Under the pieces are notes generated by a model. That model did no database searches. It had not been told where the DNA came from and saw nothing but the letters and a program-made list of their open reading frames with translations. This document shows positions 18,822 through 26,372 of a stretch of 64,000 bases of DNA, piece after piece. The translations under genes and the position numbers were made by a program. Positions within the stretch are counted from its first letter, which is position 1. Every line of letters starts with the position of its first letter. The stretch comes from Providencia rettgeri (GTDB taxonomy: Bacteria > Pseudomonadota > Gammaproteobacteria > Enterobacterales > Enterobacteriaceae), in contig NZ_CP096258.1 in the NCBI RefSeq assembly GCF_023205015.1, positions 4,154,001-4,218,000 on the forward strand. The letters run 5' to 3'.

Positions 18822-19292
18822 ATGAATGACCGTACTTATACTTTAGAAGAAGCCAGTGAGTTAATGAGCCATGCTTTTATTTATAAAATGCCATTTAACC
18901 AACTACTGGGTATTAAATTAATGAGTCTAAATGATGATTTTGTTCAGCTTAGCATTGAGAATCGTCAGCAATTAATTGGTAATTTCACTCAAAACATCCT
19001 ACATGGCGGTGTGATCGCTTCGATTTTAGATGTTGCAGGAGGCATGGTGTGTATTAACCGTATTTTGCAGCGAATTACCCCCTTAACTCATACTGAGATC
19101 GTCGACAAAATGTCTCGTATGGGGACAATTGACCTACGAGTTGATTATTTGCGTCCTGGTCGAGGCCAACTATTTACCGCCAGTGCCAGCTTATTAAGAG
19201 ACGGTAATAAAATAGCCGTTACCCGCTGTGAGCTTCATAATGAAAATAATCAACACATTGCAACAGCAACGGCTACTTATCTGGTTGGGTAA
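18822..19292 (+). CDS. yigI: Acyl-CoA thioesterase YigI (PaaI-type hotdog fold)
   Basis: This is a hotdog-fold thioesterase; E. coli YigI acts on medium- and long-chain acyl-CoA. Family signatures are LHGGVIASILDVAGG around residues 60-75 and the strand RMGTIDLRVDYLRPGRG. The ATG at 18822 is preferred over one at 18813 because AAAGGA lies 8 nt before it, giving 156 residues (E. coli 155). It is divergent from pldA and followed by rarD, the E. coli order. Confidence 0.93.
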   Translation: MNDRTYTLEEASELMSHAFIYKMPFNQLLGIKLMSLNDDFVQLSIENRQQLIGNFTQNILHGGVIASILDVAGGMVCINRILQRITPLTHTEIVDKMSRMGTIDLRVDYLRPGRGQLFTASASLLRDGNKIAVTRCELHNENNQHIATATATYLVG

Positions 19293-19450
19293 AAATAAAA
19301 TATAAATAATTAGTCACCTACTAAACTAATAACTTGTAAAAAAACCTGAGCAATGTCACATTAGTGGTATCAAAAATCGAGCCGCTTAAATCGGCTCGGT
19401 CTCTCTGTATAAGTATCTTTTTAGTCTTTAATTCAATTTCAGAGCCAACA

Positions 19451-20344
19451 ATGAGCCAGCAAAATACTACCAAAGGCGTGTTATGTGCCTTAGGCGCCTA
19501 TTTTATTTGGGGTGTCGCACCTATTTATTTTAAAAGTATCCAAGAAGTGCCCGCAGAAGAAATTCTGACTCATCGTATTATTTGGTCATTTTTCTTTATG
19601 ATTTTATTATTAACCGTTTCACGGCATTGGAGCTATGTCCGCCAAGTACTAAAGCAACCAAAGAAAATATTAGTTCTTGGTGTGACTGCAACGACAATTG
19701 CTTGTAACTGGTTAATTTATATTTGGTCAGTTAATAATGGTTATATGCTACAAGCCAGCCTAGGCTACTTTATCAACCCATTAGTTAACGTACTGTTTGG
19801 AATGTTATTTTTACAAGAACGTTTTCGCCGCATGCAGTGGGTTGCTGTTGGTCTTGCATTAACGGGTGTCTTGATCCAGCTATGGCAATTTGGCTCAGTC
19901 CCTGTGATAGGGCTAAGCTTGGCTGTAACATTTGCCACCTACGGCTTATTACGCAAAAAATTAGGGGTCGATGCACAAACAGGAATGACATTCGAAACAC
20001 TTTGGCTTCTTCCTGTCGGTATAATCTTCTTATTATTTTTTGCAGATAGTCCAACGAGTGATATGACAATGAATGATTGGCATTTGAATGTGCTTTTGAT
20101 TGCTGCTGGGATAATTACTACAGTGCCACTGTTACTATTTACAGAAGCGGCTAACCATTTAAGGCTTTCAACGCTAGGCTTTTTCCAATATATGGGGCCA
20201 AGTATTATGTTCTTGCTCGCTGTCTTTGTGTACGGTGAAGTTATGACTCCTGAATTGTTAGTCACTTTTGGGTTTATCTGGGTTGCATTAATTTTATTTA
20301 CATTAGATGCTTTATATACCCAGCAAAAACTAAGAAGAAAATAA
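19451..20344 (+). CDS. rarD: EamA-family transporter RarD
   Basis: RarD is a ten-helix inner-membrane protein of the drug/metabolite transporter superfamily. It was named for chloramphenicol sensitivity, and its substrate is not settled. The start MSQQNTTKG at 19451 gives 297 residues, matching E. coli (296); the open frame begins 29 codons earlier but that part has no family similarity. Characteristic stretches are GAYFIWGVAPIYFKS, LTHRIIWSFFFM and QASLGYFINPLVNVL. It is the last conserved gene before the accessory island; E. coli has yigFG and corA next. Confidence 0.93.
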   Translation: MSQQNTTKGVLCALGAYFIWGVAPIYFKSIQEVPAEEILTHRIIWSFFFMILLLTVSRHWSYVRQVLKQPKKILVLGVTATTIACNWLIYIWSVNNGYMLQASLGYFINPLVNVLFGMLFLQERFRRMQWVAVGLALTGVLIQLWQFGSVPVIGLSLAVTFATYGLLRKKLGVDAQTGMTFETLWLLPVGIIFLLFFADSPTSDMTMNDWHLNVLLIAAGIITTVPLLLFTEAANHLRLSTLGFFQYMGPSIMFLLAVFVYGEVMTPELLVTFGFIWVALILFTLDALYTQQKLRRK

Positions 20345-20398
20345 CGGATAACAGTTTTCAAAAACTCAGATAGCCGGAAAATAGTGTTAATATTAAAT

Positions 20399-20433
20399 GC
20401 CGACTCTCGTTTAATATTCTAAACGAGCTCGGC
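20399..20433 (+). terminator. Probable terminator after rarD
   Basis: An imperfect long hairpin, GCCGA-x2-CTCGTTTA pairing with TAAACGAG-x-TCGGC, lies 55 bp past rarD. The following T-tract is weak. Confidence 0.45.
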
Positions 20434-21227
20434 GTTTCATTATATGGAACTCGAATAGTTAATTTAATTAATGCAAATAGGCTATTTAATTAAGTCGCAA
20501 ATTCTTTATCTAACTCATCCTAAATCAAAATTAATTTAAATCTTTTTGTTCTTATCTATAATATGCCAAAATTGTAACAAAATAAACTTTACCCTACAAA
20601 ATCAGCATGTTATCCACAAAAAATTCATCTTGATTTTCTAAGTATAATCGCTATGATTTAACTTATCTTAAATCCACTTCAATTAATAAACACATCCATC
20701 AAACAACTCTTTGAAATAAAAGTAGTTGTTTATTTTTTTAAATTAATGATTGCTTAATAGGAACTTGGTAATTATATTGTACGCCGCTTGTATTCACCCC
20801 AGCGGATGGTGATGGTCCGATTCATCACTGACGTTTCATTAAAGTGCGCACGATGACATTTCATTTTTAAAATGTCCTGGTGCGAGGTTTTCTGAAATTG
20901 AATGCAGACGGTTCTAAAATTTAATTTTATACAATCATGTAGCGTTAAGACTCTAAATAGTTCGAAAACATAACTAGGTGGCGAGCGAAGCCAACAACGT
21001 TGTGATTCGAAGTATGACGAGTACGACTCTAAATAATTCGAAAACACAACTAGGCGGCAAGCAAGAGAGTCGCTAGGAGCATACAAAAGTATGTGACTAG
21101 TGCGAGCGAGCGAAGCCAACAACGTTGTGATTCGAAGTATGACGAGTACGGCTGCATTTTAGGTTCACTCGGCCTGAACATTCAGACAGAGTTGACGTTG
21201 TTAAGGGCTTTTGGGAAGGGCTTAAAA
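20434..21227. other. Non-coding AT-rich region with intergenic repeat
   Basis: About 790 bp without a credible gene between rarD and the permease. The left part is very AT-rich and carries one perfect DnaA box (20610-20618). The right part (20949-21149) consists of two partial copies of an intergenic repeat listed separately. Frames crossing it (such as 20772-21122 minus) are low-complexity by-products of the repeat. Confidence 0.6.
20949..21149. repeat. Tandem copies of a Morganellaceae-type intergenic repeat
   Basis: Two direct copies, 20949-21024 and 21025-21149, each begin GACTCTAAATA and end CGAAGTATGACGAGTAC. The second copy contains an extra 47-bp middle part with the palindromic CATACAAAAGTATG. 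The shared 3' part, GCGAAGCCAACAACGTTGTG, is identical in both copies. A diverged relative is present at 44811-44882. The element has no coding capacity and no transposase, so it looks like a non-autonomous intergenic element. Confidence 0.7.
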
Positions 21228-22580
21228 ATGCAACAGAATACCGTTCAAATGAAACGCGTACTGACCGTGCCTGCGTTAGTTTTTTTCGGGCTGGCTTATA
21301 TGGTGCCACTCGGAATTTTCACCACCTATGGACAAGTGACTGTATTAAGTGAAGGCCATCTGCCTATCGCTTATTTAATTACATTAGCTGCCGTCTTTTT
21401 CACTGCCATGAGCTATTGCCGCATGACAAGCGCACTTCCGCTTTCAGGATCTGCTTATTCATACGTGCAAAAAACCTTTGGCGGCACACTCGGTTTTTTA
21501 GTGGGTTGGGCACAACTGCTCGATTACCTCTTTTTACCTATTATTAATTACATTGCGATTGGGATCTTTGTTCACGAAGCATTCCCCAATATCCCGATGT
21601 ATGTGATTATTTGCAGCACAATTACAATTGTTAGCATTATGAATATTTTGGGAATTAAATTAGTTTCCTCAATGAATATGCTAATCATTTTAATGCAATT
21701 TGTTTTTATCGCCGTATTCCTATATTTGAGTTTTAAAACTTCATTTATATTGGATACTGATGCTTTATTAGCACCGATTACGGTCATGTCAGAACAAGTA
21801 TCAGGGTTATTTGCAGGTGCTGCGGTACTCTGCTTAGCCTTCCTTGGATTTGATGCGATCTCCACCATGGCAGAAGAAACCAAAGATGCACGGAGTGCGT
21901 TACCCAAAGCGATTTTATACACCGTATTTATCGCGGGTACCCTGTTTGTCGTCATCTCCTATGGCGCGCATCTGGTTTACCCGATGTGGCAGGATTTTAT
22001 TCCTAATACCGATATTGCGAGCCTTGCGGTAATGAAACAAGTGGGTGGCGCGATGATGGCATCTAGCTTTATCACCGCTTATGTTATTGGTGTATTTGCC
22101 TCCGCAATGACTTCACAAGCCAGTATTGTGCGTATTTTCTATGCGATGGGCCGAGAAGGTGTGTTGCCACGTTCGCTGTTTGCCTATCTGCATCCAAGAC
22201 TCAACACACCGATTTACTCGATTATTTTTGTTGCACTAGCGTCATTACTTTCATTGGTACTTTCGCTCAGCATGGTCGCCTCAATGATCAGCTTCGGTGC
22301 CTTAATCGCGTTTACTTTTGTGAATTTATCGGTCATTAAGCATTTTTATATTGACCGTAAAGCACCGTTGGATAATACAAAAATTATCACTTGCCTGATT
22401 ATGCCTTCTGTTGGTGTTATCCTAACATTATGGTTATGGACAAGCCTTGATAGCGAAGCCTTTAAAGTAGGTTTATGGTGGTTAGCTGCTGGGGCTATTT
22501 ACCTAGCACTATTGACCCATGGTTTTACTCGTCGTCCACCTGCAATCTCTGACGATGAAACTGAAATGATTATAAACTAA
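21228..22580 (+). CDS. APC-superfamily permease, PuuP/PlaP-like
   Basis: This is an inner-membrane amino acid/polyamine transporter of about 12 helices, 450 residues. Alignment from memory to E. coli PuuP and PlaP (putrescine importers) is clear along the whole length: FGLAYMVPLGIFTTYGQV in helix 1, LPLSGSAYSYVQKTFGG, FLGFDAISTMAEETKDA, YAMGREGVLPRSLFAYLHP, and FGALIAFTFVNLSVI. The start at 21228 has GGAAGG about 9 nt upstream; the open frame reaches 45 codons further up into the repeat, which is not protein-like. A terminator separates it from the amidohydrolase, but the pair may be functionally linked, with uptake followed by hydrolysis of an amide or amine substrate. The exact substrate cannot be read from sequence. 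Confidence 0.88.
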   Translation: MQQNTVQMKRVLTVPALVFFGLAYMVPLGIFTTYGQVTVLSEGHLPIAYLITLAAVFFTAMSYCRMTSALPLSGSAYSYVQKTFGGTLGFLVGWAQLLDYLFLPIINYIAIGIFVHEAFPNIPMYVIICSTITIVSIMNILGIKLVSSMNMLIILMQFVFIAVFLYLSFKTSFILDTDALLAPITVMSEQVSGLFAGAAVLCLAFLGFDAISTMAEETKDARSALPKAILYTVFIAGTLFVVISYGAHLVYPMWQDFIPNTDIASLAVMKQVGGAMMASSFITAYVIGVFASAMTSQASIVRIFYAMGREGVLPRSLFAYLHPRLNTPIYSIIFVALASLLSLVLSLSMVASMISFGALIAFTFVNLSVIKHFYIDRKAPLDNTKIITCLIMPSVGVILTLWLWTSLDSEAFKVGLWWLAAGAIYLALLTHGFTRRPPAISDDETEMIIN

Positions 22581-22604
22581 GCATTTCAAGTCTTATAAAT
22601 GATT

Positions 22605-22638
22605 ACGGGGGAGCACTTGCCTTCCCCGTTGTTTTTTT
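22605..22638 (+). terminator. Rho-independent terminator after the permease
   Basis: Stem ACGGGG / CCCCGT with a 12-nt spacer, followed by TG and seven T. Confidence 0.8.
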
Positions 22639-22681
22639 AGCTCTGGTGCCACCAAAGCACCACTGATACAGACGGTTTACA

Positions 22682-24400
22682 ATGAATAATCAATTAGCTG
22701 ACGTTATTTACTTTAACGGTTATATATATACCGCAGATGATAAAAATCGCGTTGTCGATGCGGTTGCTGTTCGTGATGGTTATATTCTTGCCACAGGTAC
22801 CTCTGATGAACTTCATCAATATGTTGGCCCTGAGACAGAGAGTATCGATCTCGAAGGAAAAATGATGATGCCTGGCATCATTGATGGTCATATGCATCCT
22901 TTTTGGGGCGGTATTCAACTCTTTGGTTGCCATTTAAATTATGAATCGTTAACTATCGACCAAATTTTAGCGCGCGTACAAGATCACCTCGATAAAGACC
23001 CTCGTACCGGGGAAAATGATTGGCTCAAAGTCACTGCATGGCTGCGCCAAGGTATGATCCCTGCAGGTGTTGATATGTACCGTGAAGATATGGACAAGCT
23101 CAATACAAAACGCCCTGTCGTCTTGTTTTCAAATGACTGCCATACACTGCTAGCAAATAGCCGTGCCCTCGAATTATTTGGTATCACCAAAGATACGCCT
23201 GAGCCACCCGATGGTAAAATTGGTAAATACGAGAATGGCGAGTTAAACGGTATCCTTGAAGATGCGCCTGCTATGCGTGCTGCCGATAGCATTCCTTCAA
23301 TTCGTGAAGACCAAGCAATTGAAGTTGCTGAATTAGTACAGAAAGTCCTTAATCAGCAAGGTGTGACCATGGTGATGGATGCGCGCGTTTCAGAACAACA
23401 ACTTGAAGCCTTTTCTCAATTACAACAACGTGGCGACCTGACAATCCGTTTCCAAGCAGCACGTGAAATTACCCCTGATGAAACACCAAATGTTGCCTCA
23501 GTAGCGGCAGCAGTGGATAAAGCTGTTGCATTTGCCAAAAAATGGCACCAAGCCGATTGGACGCCAACCCCGGGTATTGGCTTAAATAATATTAAAATGT
23601 TTGTTGATGGTGTTATGCAGTTTCCAACCATGACAGCGTCATTATTGCAGCCATACCGTATCAATCAGGGCACGGATGACGCTCCGAATTGGGTTGAAAC
23701 GGATAACTACGGTGATTTGTATTTCACGGCTGAGATTCTTGATGAATTAATGGAAAAAATTGCCGCAGCGGGCTATGACCCTCACTTGCATACTGTCGGT
23801 GAAGGTGCCGTTTCCATCGTTTTAGATGCGATAGAAAAAATGCGTGCTGCACACCCCGAAAAAGATATTCGCCCAGGACTCGCTCACAATGAATTAGTCC
23901 ATGCCGATGACTATGCACGTTTTGCGCGTTTGAAAACCATCGCTTGCTTATCTTTCCAGTGGGCCGCTCCAACTCCAGAGCTCGCCGCTTTTGAGAAAAA
24001 AATGCTCGGTGATGAGCGTTTTGAGCAACTTGAACCCATCGCTAAATTTGTCGACGCTGGCGCGGTTGTTGCATTTGGTAGTGACTGGCCAATCGATGAT
24101 TTCGACGAGTGGTACGATTTAAAAGTGGCAGCAACACGCCGTGGCCGTGATATTAATGGCCAAAAAGCACCGAGGCTGGATAATGACCGAGACTTAACGG
24201 TAATTGAAGTTTTGCGATCCGCTACGATAGACTCAGCTTATGCACAACACCGTGAAGATGTACTTGGCTCATTAGAAGCTGGAAAATTTGCCGATATGAT
24301 TGTATTAGATCGCAATGTATTTGAGATCCCAGCCGATGATATTGAGAATGTAAAAGTATTACGCACAATTATTGGCGGAAAAACGGTACATATCGTTTAA
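22682..24400 (+). CDS. YtcJ-type metal-dependent amidohydrolase
   Basis: This 572-residue protein belongs to the amidohydrolase_3 (YtcJ) family, enzymes with a binuclear or mononuclear metal site in a TIM barrel that hydrolyse amide or related bonds. The metal-ligand HxH pair is in IIDGHMHPFWGG near residue 70. A candidate carboxylated Lys is in NNIKMFVDGV near 305. Further ligands are in DPHLHTVGEGA near 365, and the catalytic Asp in AFGSDWPIDDF near 460. The C-terminal strand region (GSLEAGKFADMIVLDRN) completes the composite beta-sandwich. There is no signal peptide, so it is cytoplasmic. Natural substrates of most YtcJ proteins are unknown; the neighbouring PuuP-like permease suggests an imported N-acylated amine or amino acid derivative, which is inference. 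Confidence 0.88.
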   Translation: MNNQLADVIYFNGYIYTADDKNRVVDAVAVRDGYILATGTSDELHQYVGPETESIDLEGKMMMPGIIDGHMHPFWGGIQLFGCHLNYESLTIDQILARVQDHLDKDPRTGENDWLKVTAWLRQGMIPAGVDMYREDMDKLNTKRPVVLFSNDCHTLLANSRALELFGITKDTPEPPDGKIGKYENGELNGILEDAPAMRAADSIPSIREDQAIEVAELVQKVLNQQGVTMVMDARVSEQQLEAFSQLQQRGDLTIRFQAAREITPDETPNVASVAAAVDKAVAFAKKWHQADWTPTPGIGLNNIKMFVDGVMQFPTMTASLLQPYRINQGTDDAPNWVETDNYGDLYFTAEILDELMEKIAAAGYDPHLHTVGEGAVSIVLDAIEKMRAAHPEKDIRPGLAHNELVHADDYARFARLKTIACLSFQWAAPTPELAAFEKKMLGDERFEQLEPIAKFVDAGAVVAFGSDWPIDDFDEWYDLKVAATRRGRDINGQKAPRLDNDRDLTVIEVLRSATIDSAYAQHREDVLGSLEAGKFADMIVLDRNVFEIPADDIENVKVLRTIIGGKTVHIV

Positions 24401-24427
24401 TAATTTAATTATCTATATAATTAAATA

Positions 24428-24465
24428 AACACCCCAAAGATTAAATAACATCTTGGGGTGTTTTT
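24428..24465 (+). terminator. Rho-independent terminator after the amidohydrolase
   Basis: Stem CACCCCAAAGAT / ATCTTGGGGTG with one bulged A, followed by five T. It may work in both directions because A-rich sequence precedes it. Confidence 0.85.
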
Positions 24466-24547
24466 AATTGGGCACTTAATTCCAAACCTGAATACGCACA
24501 ATTAAATCGGGAAATTACGAGGGAATAGTTTCCCTCGCAAAGCAACA

Positions 24548-24691
24548 TTACTCTTCGTAAGAAAACGTTGTTTGAACAACTGTATTTCCATGACTAATGA
24601 TAATTAGACAAAGTCTGTCTCGCATTAGTACTGAAATACTAAACACGGTAATACACGCTGAAACAAACGCAATCACTGCGAACTTGCTCAT
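24548..24691 (-). CDS. Hok/Gef-family type I toxin
   Basis: A 47-residue single-pass membrane peptide. Residues 4-22 form a hydrophobic helix, followed by the family pattern V-x-x-R-x-x-L-C and a tail ending in FSYEE, comparable to the ending AYES in E. coli HokC and plasmid R1 Hok. Such toxins depolarise the inner membrane. AAGGGAA directly precedes the ATG, and the preceding 19 nt form a hairpin, CCTCTTAA / TTAAGAGG, that could mask the ribosome binding site. Upstream leader sequence, on this strand from about 24846 down, resembles the R1 hok mRNA from memory: TTGAG-x-CTTTCTG near its 5' end, AGCCCCGT, AACCAACGAGGC, and GCCTCTTA just before the toxin. The frame is open upstream for 13 more codons in phase, where a mok-like leader might be read. 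Confidence 0.82.
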   Translation of the reverse strand: MSKFAVIAFVSACITVFSISVLMRDRLCLIIISHGNTVVQTTFSYEE

Positions 24692-24696
24692 TTCCC

Positions 24697-24725
24697 TTGA
24701 CCTCTTAATGGTTAAGAGGCACAAT
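24697..24725 (+). promoter_or_regulatory. Promoter of the Sok-like antisense RNA
   Basis: TTGACC and CACAAT are separated by exactly 17 bp on the plus strand, opposite the hok leader. It predicts a transcript starting near 24732. Confidence 0.6.
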
Positions 24726-24731
24726 CCCAAC

Positions 24732-24784
24732 TGTCGGGTTAGGTTTGGGCCTCGTTGGTTAATAATAACTAACGGGGCTTTTCC
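24732..24784 (+). ncRNA. Sok-like antisense RNA
   Basis: A predicted RNA of roughly 50 nt complementary to the hok leader. Its body is a long hairpin running from GGGCCTCGTT to AACGGGGC (24747-24778), followed by TTTT. The G-T pairs in this stem would be G-U in RNA only if the plus strand is transcribed, which supports the direction. The E. coli and R1 Sok RNAs have the same hairpin sequence pattern. It is expected to pair with the mok/hok leader and lead to RNase III cleavage. The start is deduced from the promoter match; the ends are approximate. Confidence 0.6.
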
Positions 24785-25039
24785 ATTTCTAATCCAAACA
24801 TTTTATCCAACATAATAAGCTTGAACCAGAAAGGCTCAAGCACCCGCAAAAATAATAACAAACTTTTATATTTCACTCACGTTTAATTTCATAGAAATAA
24901 ATGAAAATACAAATTTAATTACCTAATTATTTATTAGATTAAATATTATAAATAAATTTAAATCATTTAATTTTATATTTTATTTTTATATATTGAACTT
25001 CGGGAAAAGGCTAAAAATCGGTAGTCTCAAAAATAATCC
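24785..25039. other. Hok mRNA 5' leader and AT-rich spacer
   Basis: 24785-24846 is the probable 5' part of the hok mRNA on the minus strand, including AAGCACCCGC at its start. 24860-25010 is almost pure A/T with no recognisable feature and would suit a hok promoter and upstream element. No gene is visible. Confidence 0.45.
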
Positions 25040-25068
25040 TTGCAAAAGAAAAAAGTTATCGTTAGTAT
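25040..25068 (+). promoter_or_regulatory. Probable sigma-70 promoter of the rtcB2-prfH unit
   Basis: TTGCAA and TAGTAT are separated by 17 bp. The predicted start near 25075 leaves a leader of about 38 nt before the leader ORF. No sigma-54 element like that of E. coli rtcBA is visible. Confidence 0.55.
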
Positions 25069-25112
25069 CCGCAGCGTTTTATATTCATCTACTAACTGCA
25101 AGGAGGTTTACC

Positions 25113-25157
25113 ATGACAACAATTAATCAAACTCTTTGCGGGCACTCTCAGAAATAG
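25113..25157 (+). CDS. 14-codon leader ORF upstream of rtcB2
   Basis: A very short frame, MTTINQTLCGHSQK, begins with an ATG preceded at 6 nt by a perfect AAGGAGG. That is a much stronger ribosome binding site than the one in front of rtcB2 (only GAG within an A/T context). It ends 81 bp before rtcB2. A short ORF with near-ideal initiation between a promoter and a ribosome-repair operon suggests a leader peptide whose translation reports ribosome state to the downstream genes. The ORF and its ribosome binding site are seen in the sequence; the regulatory role is inference. It has no obvious run of rare or single-amino-acid codons. Confidence 0.5.
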   Translation: MTTINQTLCGHSQK

Positions 25158-25238
25158 CCACTCTCGTTAGTTAATCTATTTTCTTAATTTTGCCTGCTAA
25201 TTCACCTTATTTTTCAATTAAAAATGAGTTAATAGCTT

Positions 25239-26372
25239 ATGGGCAATACCTTACATACTGTGGATCAGCAAGTTAGCTATATCGCCACAGGATCTACATG
25301 GATTGAAAGTAAAGCAATCCAACAATTACAAACAACTGCAAGCTTACCTGGTATGGTATCTGTTGTCGGCATGCCGGATCTGCACCCAGGTCGTGGATAC
25401 CCAATTGGCGCGGCATTTTTCTCTACCAAGCGCTTTTATCCTGCACTGGTTGGTAATGATATTGGTTGTGGAATGGCACTATTCCAAACTGATCTTAAAA
25501 AATCGAAAGTTAACCTCGATAAGCTCGAAAAACAACTTTCTGAAATGCCAGATCATGCGCCTTTGTCATGGCTTGAAGAGCATGTCCCAGACAACATGCT
25601 ATCACATGATTTTATGCCATCATTAAGTTCTATTGGTGGTGGAAATCATTTTGCTGAATTTCAAGCCGTTGACGAAATATTAAATACAGAATTATTCAGT
25701 ATGAGTGGTTTAGATAAACAGCAATTACTGTTATTAGTTCACAGTGGCTCTCGAGGTTTAGGCCAGTCCATCCTTCGTCAGCATGTAGAAAATCATAGTC
25801 ATGATGGGCTTATAGACAATACTCAAGATGCAAAAAATTATCTGGAAGCACATCAGCGTGCTTTGCATTTTGCTCAGTTAAATCGCCAGATGATCGGCTT
25901 ACGTATGCTTCAACAGGTTAAGTCAAAGGGTGAACTTGTTCTTGATATCAATCATAACCTAGTTGAAGCCTGCAAAATTAATGGTATTGATGGATGGATA
26001 CACCGAAAAGGTGCCACCCCATCAGATCGCGGGCTTGTCGTTATCCCTGGCTCTCGAGGTGATTACAGTTATCTGGTTTCCCCACAACCAAGTGAAGTTT
26101 GTCTGAATTCTCTTGCTCACGGCGCTGGTCGGAAATGGATGCGAACTGAGTGTAAAGGGCGTTTGTCTCATAAATATACACCGATTCAATTATCAAGAAC
26201 GGCGCTAGGTAGCCGTGTTATCTGTGCAAACAAACAATTGATTTACGAAGAAGCCCCACAATCTTATAAATCTATTGATACTGTAATTGAAAGCATGGTG
26301 AATATTGGCGTTATTCAAGTGGTTGCACGTCTTAAACCTGTCATCACGTACAAAACCAGTGGAGAGTGTTAA
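25239..26372 (+). CDS. RtcB-family RNA ligase (RtcB2 type, PrfH-associated)
   Basis: This 377-residue protein is in the RtcB family, GTP- and Mn2+-dependent ligases that join 2',3'-cyclic phosphate or 3'-phosphate to 5'-OH RNA ends. Metal and catalytic motifs are present: GNDIGCGM with Asp74 and Cys77, GGGNHF at 133-138, HSGSRGLG at 168-175, and LAHGAGR near residue 297, whose His is the probable guanylylated residue. It is shorter than E. coli RtcB (408) and is fused in a translationally coupled unit with prfH. RtcB2-PrfH pairs have been shown in the literature to rescue ribosomes cleaved in the 16S decoding centre: PrfH removes the stalled peptide and RtcB2 religates the rRNA. That role is inferred here from the pairing. 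Confidence 0.9.
   Translation: MGNTLHTVDQQVSYIATGSTWIESKAIQQLQTTASLPGMVSVVGMPDLHPGRGYPIGAAFFSTKRFYPALVGNDIGCGMALFQTDLKKSKVNLDKLEKQLSEMPDHAPLSWLEEHVPDNMLSHDFMPSLSSIGGGNHFAEFQAVDEILNTELFSMSGLDKQQLLLLVHSGSRGLGQSILRQHVENHSHDGLIDNTQDAKNYLEAHQRALHFAQLNRQMIGLRMLQQVKSKGELVLDINHNLVEACKINGIDGWIHRKGATPSDRGLVVIPGSRGDYSYLVSPQPSEVCLNSLAHGAGRKWMRTECKGRLSHKYTPIQLSRTALGSRVICANKQLIYEEAPQSYKSIDTVIESMVNIGVIQVVARLKPVITYKTSGEC

Noticed and set aside
19379..19397. GAGCCG / CGGCTC hairpin in front of rarD as a yigI terminator
   Set aside because: No U-run follows directly, so it was not listed as a terminator; it may still influence rarD expression.
20610..20618. Single perfect DnaA box in the rarD-permease gap as part of a replication origin
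   Set aside because: Only one box, no cluster, no AT-rich 13-mers or dnaA/gidA neighbours; one exact 9-mer can occur by chance in AT-rich DNA.
20772..21122. 116-codon minus-strand frame upstream of the permease
   Set aside because: It is formed by the intergenic repeat; the same repeat gives similar spurious proteins elsewhere.
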